The translations under genes were made by a program, and so were the position numbers. This document shows, piece after piece, positions 8,338 through 10,024 of a DNA stretch of 10,024 bases; positions within the stretch are counted from its first letter, which is position 1, and each line of letters begins with the position of its first letter. The DNA lies in contig KB445797.1 in NCBI GenBank assembly GCA_000320605.2, positions 1,923,396 to 1,933,419 on the forward strand, read 5' to 3'. The DNA comes from Gelatoporia subvermispora B (taxonomy: Eukaryota > Basidiomycota > Agaricomycetes > Polyporales > Gelatoporiaceae). The notes below the pieces were generated by a model that was given only the letters and a program-made list of their open reading frames with translations, was not told the origin of the DNA and searched no databases.

Positions 8338-8354
8338 CTAGGGTTAGGGTTATG
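8338..8354. promoter_or_regulatory. Telomere-like TTAGGG motif (telobox)
   Basis: The plus strand reads ctagggttagggttatg, which on the minus strand contains AACCCTAA. A related ctagggtta lies at 8162-8170. Two units are far too few for a telomere. In fungi such teloboxes are bound by TRF/Tbf1-type proteins in some promoters, so a regulatory site or an old interstitial telomere trace are both possible. Confidence 0.35.
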
Positions 8355-8832
8355 CGCTGCAGCTGGCCGCGAGTTGCTGGTCGCCGAGACTCCAGCTCCA
8401 GAGCCCGGTGAGTAGTGCGTGTCGAGCCGACACCGACGCCGTCACATGCGGATTGCGACGCGTCACGCGCCCGCGCCTCGCAAGGCTCGCATCCATGCGG
8501 CGCGACTGCTAACCGGGAGGGGGGCCGTTTCTACCACACGAGTGTCCCCGCGGGGAGGCGAATCCATGCCGGTACGATACGAGAACCCGGAAGGACGATG
8601 CGGACAAGGCTCTTTTTTCAACTGTCTAGCCAATCACAGTGCATGCACGTAAGCAGACGCCCACACCCTGCGCACGAGACTCCACCCGAGGCTCGACTCT
8701 TAACCCGCGCACGGGGGGCACGCGCTGCGGATCCCGACACGCCGCGCGGATCTTAGAGTGACGGCTGCACGGAAGCCGCACCGCGCGACGGCGCGCATGG
8801 AAGGGAAGCCGTGCCAGCTGTCGTGCGGCCAT

Positions 8833-9850
8833 GGCTCGGGTACGGGAACGCAGAGACGGGACGGGCGGGAGCGAGGAGACAGGTGACTTACGGAGAGAGA
8901 CGGGGTCGACGAGGGTGTCGCGGTCTGGTGGTGGATCAATATTGACTATTGAAGAGCGGAGGAGAGCTAGTAGAGCGGGGTGTTAGTGAAGTGCGGACGG
9001 GTGATCGAGGATGAGGCGAACGCGAGAAAAGGTAGCAGGAGAGCAGGAGAGGTGGCCGCAGCATGCGCAGAGCGCTCCGGAGAGCGCGCGGGGCTGGCCC
9101 GAGGGCAGGAGGCCGGACCTCCGATGGGCTCGGAACAGGAGGGAGGATGGGGGACGCAGCGCACGGGCGAGCGAGTCCGAGAGTGGGATGGGGCCGGGGG
9201 GAGTGATGAGGGCGGCGGATAGCAGGGGAGGGCACGGCACAGGAGACGGGCGCGGCTGACAAACTCACCGCGTACCAGAATTCTAGTTGAACGAACCACG
9301 GTGGAGGTGCACCTGGAAAGGCCTCCCAACGACGGCTGGGATCTATGAACACGGACGTCTAGCGGAGGGAGCGGACGCTGCGCGCGGGGCGTCAGCACGA
9401 CGAGCTCTACACAGGGAGCGGACGAGAAGGGTAGCGATGCTCAACTCGGGGCGGCGCGATCGGTCGTGCGCGTAGTTATGCACGCGTGGACAGGGGACGC
9501 AGCGATGGAAGTGCGCGCGGGGCGGGCGTAGAACGGAGGTGGACGCTGGACTGGAAGACGCACCGAGGGGACAGTGGGCACAGGAGCGGCGGGGCGTCTC
9601 GTCGTGCGCGGGGCAGGCGCAGGCGATGGGGCACGCCTGGTCCGGGTGCACGGGCGGATCGCGCACGCAGCAGCGAGACGGGCGACAGAGAGATAGGCAG
9701 GCGCAGACGCAGGGCGCACAGCGGGCCTGCGTGCGGCGAACGAGCGGCGGCGGGCTTATAGACTTGATAGCGTAAGGTAGGATGGAGCGAGAAAGGAAAC
9801 GAGCGGCGCGGCGGGCGAGACAGAGAGACAGCGAAGAGAAGAAGAGAAGG
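8833..9850 (-). promoter_or_regulatory. Long C/T-rich tract, likely promoter or leader of the minus-strand unit
   Basis: The plus strand is dominated by G and A across this kilobase (runs such as gagagagacgggg, aggagagc, gaagagaagaagagaagg), so the minus strand is C/T-rich. C/T-rich stretches just upstream of transcription and translation starts are common in filamentous fungal promoters. A donor-like GTGAGTTTG (minus, about 9268) and GTAAGTCACC (minus, about 8891) suggest possible leader introns, but I could not pair them with acceptors. Short imperfect repeats such as gcgcgcggggcg (9379 and 9511) and gggagcggac (9368 and 9414) recur. No coding frame here is convincing. Confidence 0.4.
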
Positions 9851-10024
9851 GCACGCCGTCCCCGCGCCCCTTCAGGCAACAGCCCATCCTCGGCGTCTCT
9901 CCGCGTCGATTCGAATCTCGGCAGACGTCCAGATGCGATCTCTCCGCCGCCACGCGCCCAACACGTCCGTGCCGGCTCGGCACTGCCACCACTCAGGCAC
10001 ACCGCCCACGGCGAGTGTCACCGG
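9851..10024. other. Right end, C/T-rich on the plus strand, nothing identified
   Basis: Base bias reverses here relative to 8833-9850. The palindrome-like gattcgaatc near 9908 is not part of a tRNA fold that I can build. Confidence 0.4.

Larger units (their letters stand above)
6665..8832 (-). pseudogene. Spliced minus-strand unit upstream of the TPR gene, product unrecognised
   Basis: Four short introns on the minus strand define exons at 8227-7966, 7905-7617, 7558-7257 and from 7185 downward. The upstream limit at 8832 is an ATG in the context gagccATGGCC, directly after a long C/T-rich tract, and is only a candidate start. The exons do not form one frame. The 262-nt exon has stops in all frames. 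The 289-nt exon has a Thr/Pro/His homopolymer-type tract and then stops. The 302-nt exon is open in one frame for about 100 codons (H/S/P/R-rich), but joining it to the next exon hits TGA. It could be a decayed gene, a long spliced leader of the Ssn6-like gene, or a non-coding RNA. No domain is recognised. Confidence 0.4.

Noticed and set aside
8338..8354. Chromosome end
   Set aside because: Only two TTAGGG-type units are present, with unique sequence on both sides.
9900..9925. T-arm-like gattcgaatc, possible tRNA
   Set aside because: The flanking bases do not form a 5-bp T stem, and no anticodon arm or acceptor stem could be built around it.

Overview
The window looks like nuclear DNA of a GC-rich, intron-dense fungus, most likely a basidiomycete. 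Three things point there. First, a set of short introns (about 50-75 nt) with GT...AG ends and a CTNAC/T-type branch motif lies on the minus strand. Second, one exon encodes a tetratricopeptide segment that I recognise as the general transcriptional co-repressor Ssn6/Cyc8. Third, there are C/T-rich promoter-like tracts and a TTAGGG-type motif. No bacterial operon, CRISPR array, rRNA or convincing tRNA is visible. The lineage call is inference from family knowledge; no search was run.

Layout, left to right. 1-2050 is C/T-rich on the plus strand and holds a degenerate tandem repeat of about 300-340 bp but no recognisable gene. 2050-2095 is an AT-rich island (TATA-like or poly(A)-like). 2100-3000 carries a C/T-rich tract and one to three plausible plus-strand introns, so a small plus-strand transcription unit may start here; its product is unrecognised. 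3000-4270 is GC-rich with a short duplicated segment and a (GCC)8 microsatellite. 4275-6180 is AT-richer and contains a collinear series of Ssn6/Cyc8 TPR segments on the minus strand, separated by short introns. Only the first TPR exon (5945-6084) is well preserved. The later ones are recognisable only with frame changes, small insertions and stops, so I call it a decayed copy. 6200-8832 is a minus-strand chain of short introns and GC-rich exons whose exons do not join into one open frame. 8833-9850 is strongly C/T-rich on the minus strand, consistent with a promoter and leader for that transcript.

Read together, the right two thirds look like one or two minus-strand spliced units, with Ssn6/Cyc8 downstream, converging on a possible plus-strand unit from the left. 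The oddest property is that splice signals look nearly perfect while the reading frames they should join are broken. Either this is a pseudogene region, or the sequence has errors, or my exon model is incomplete.
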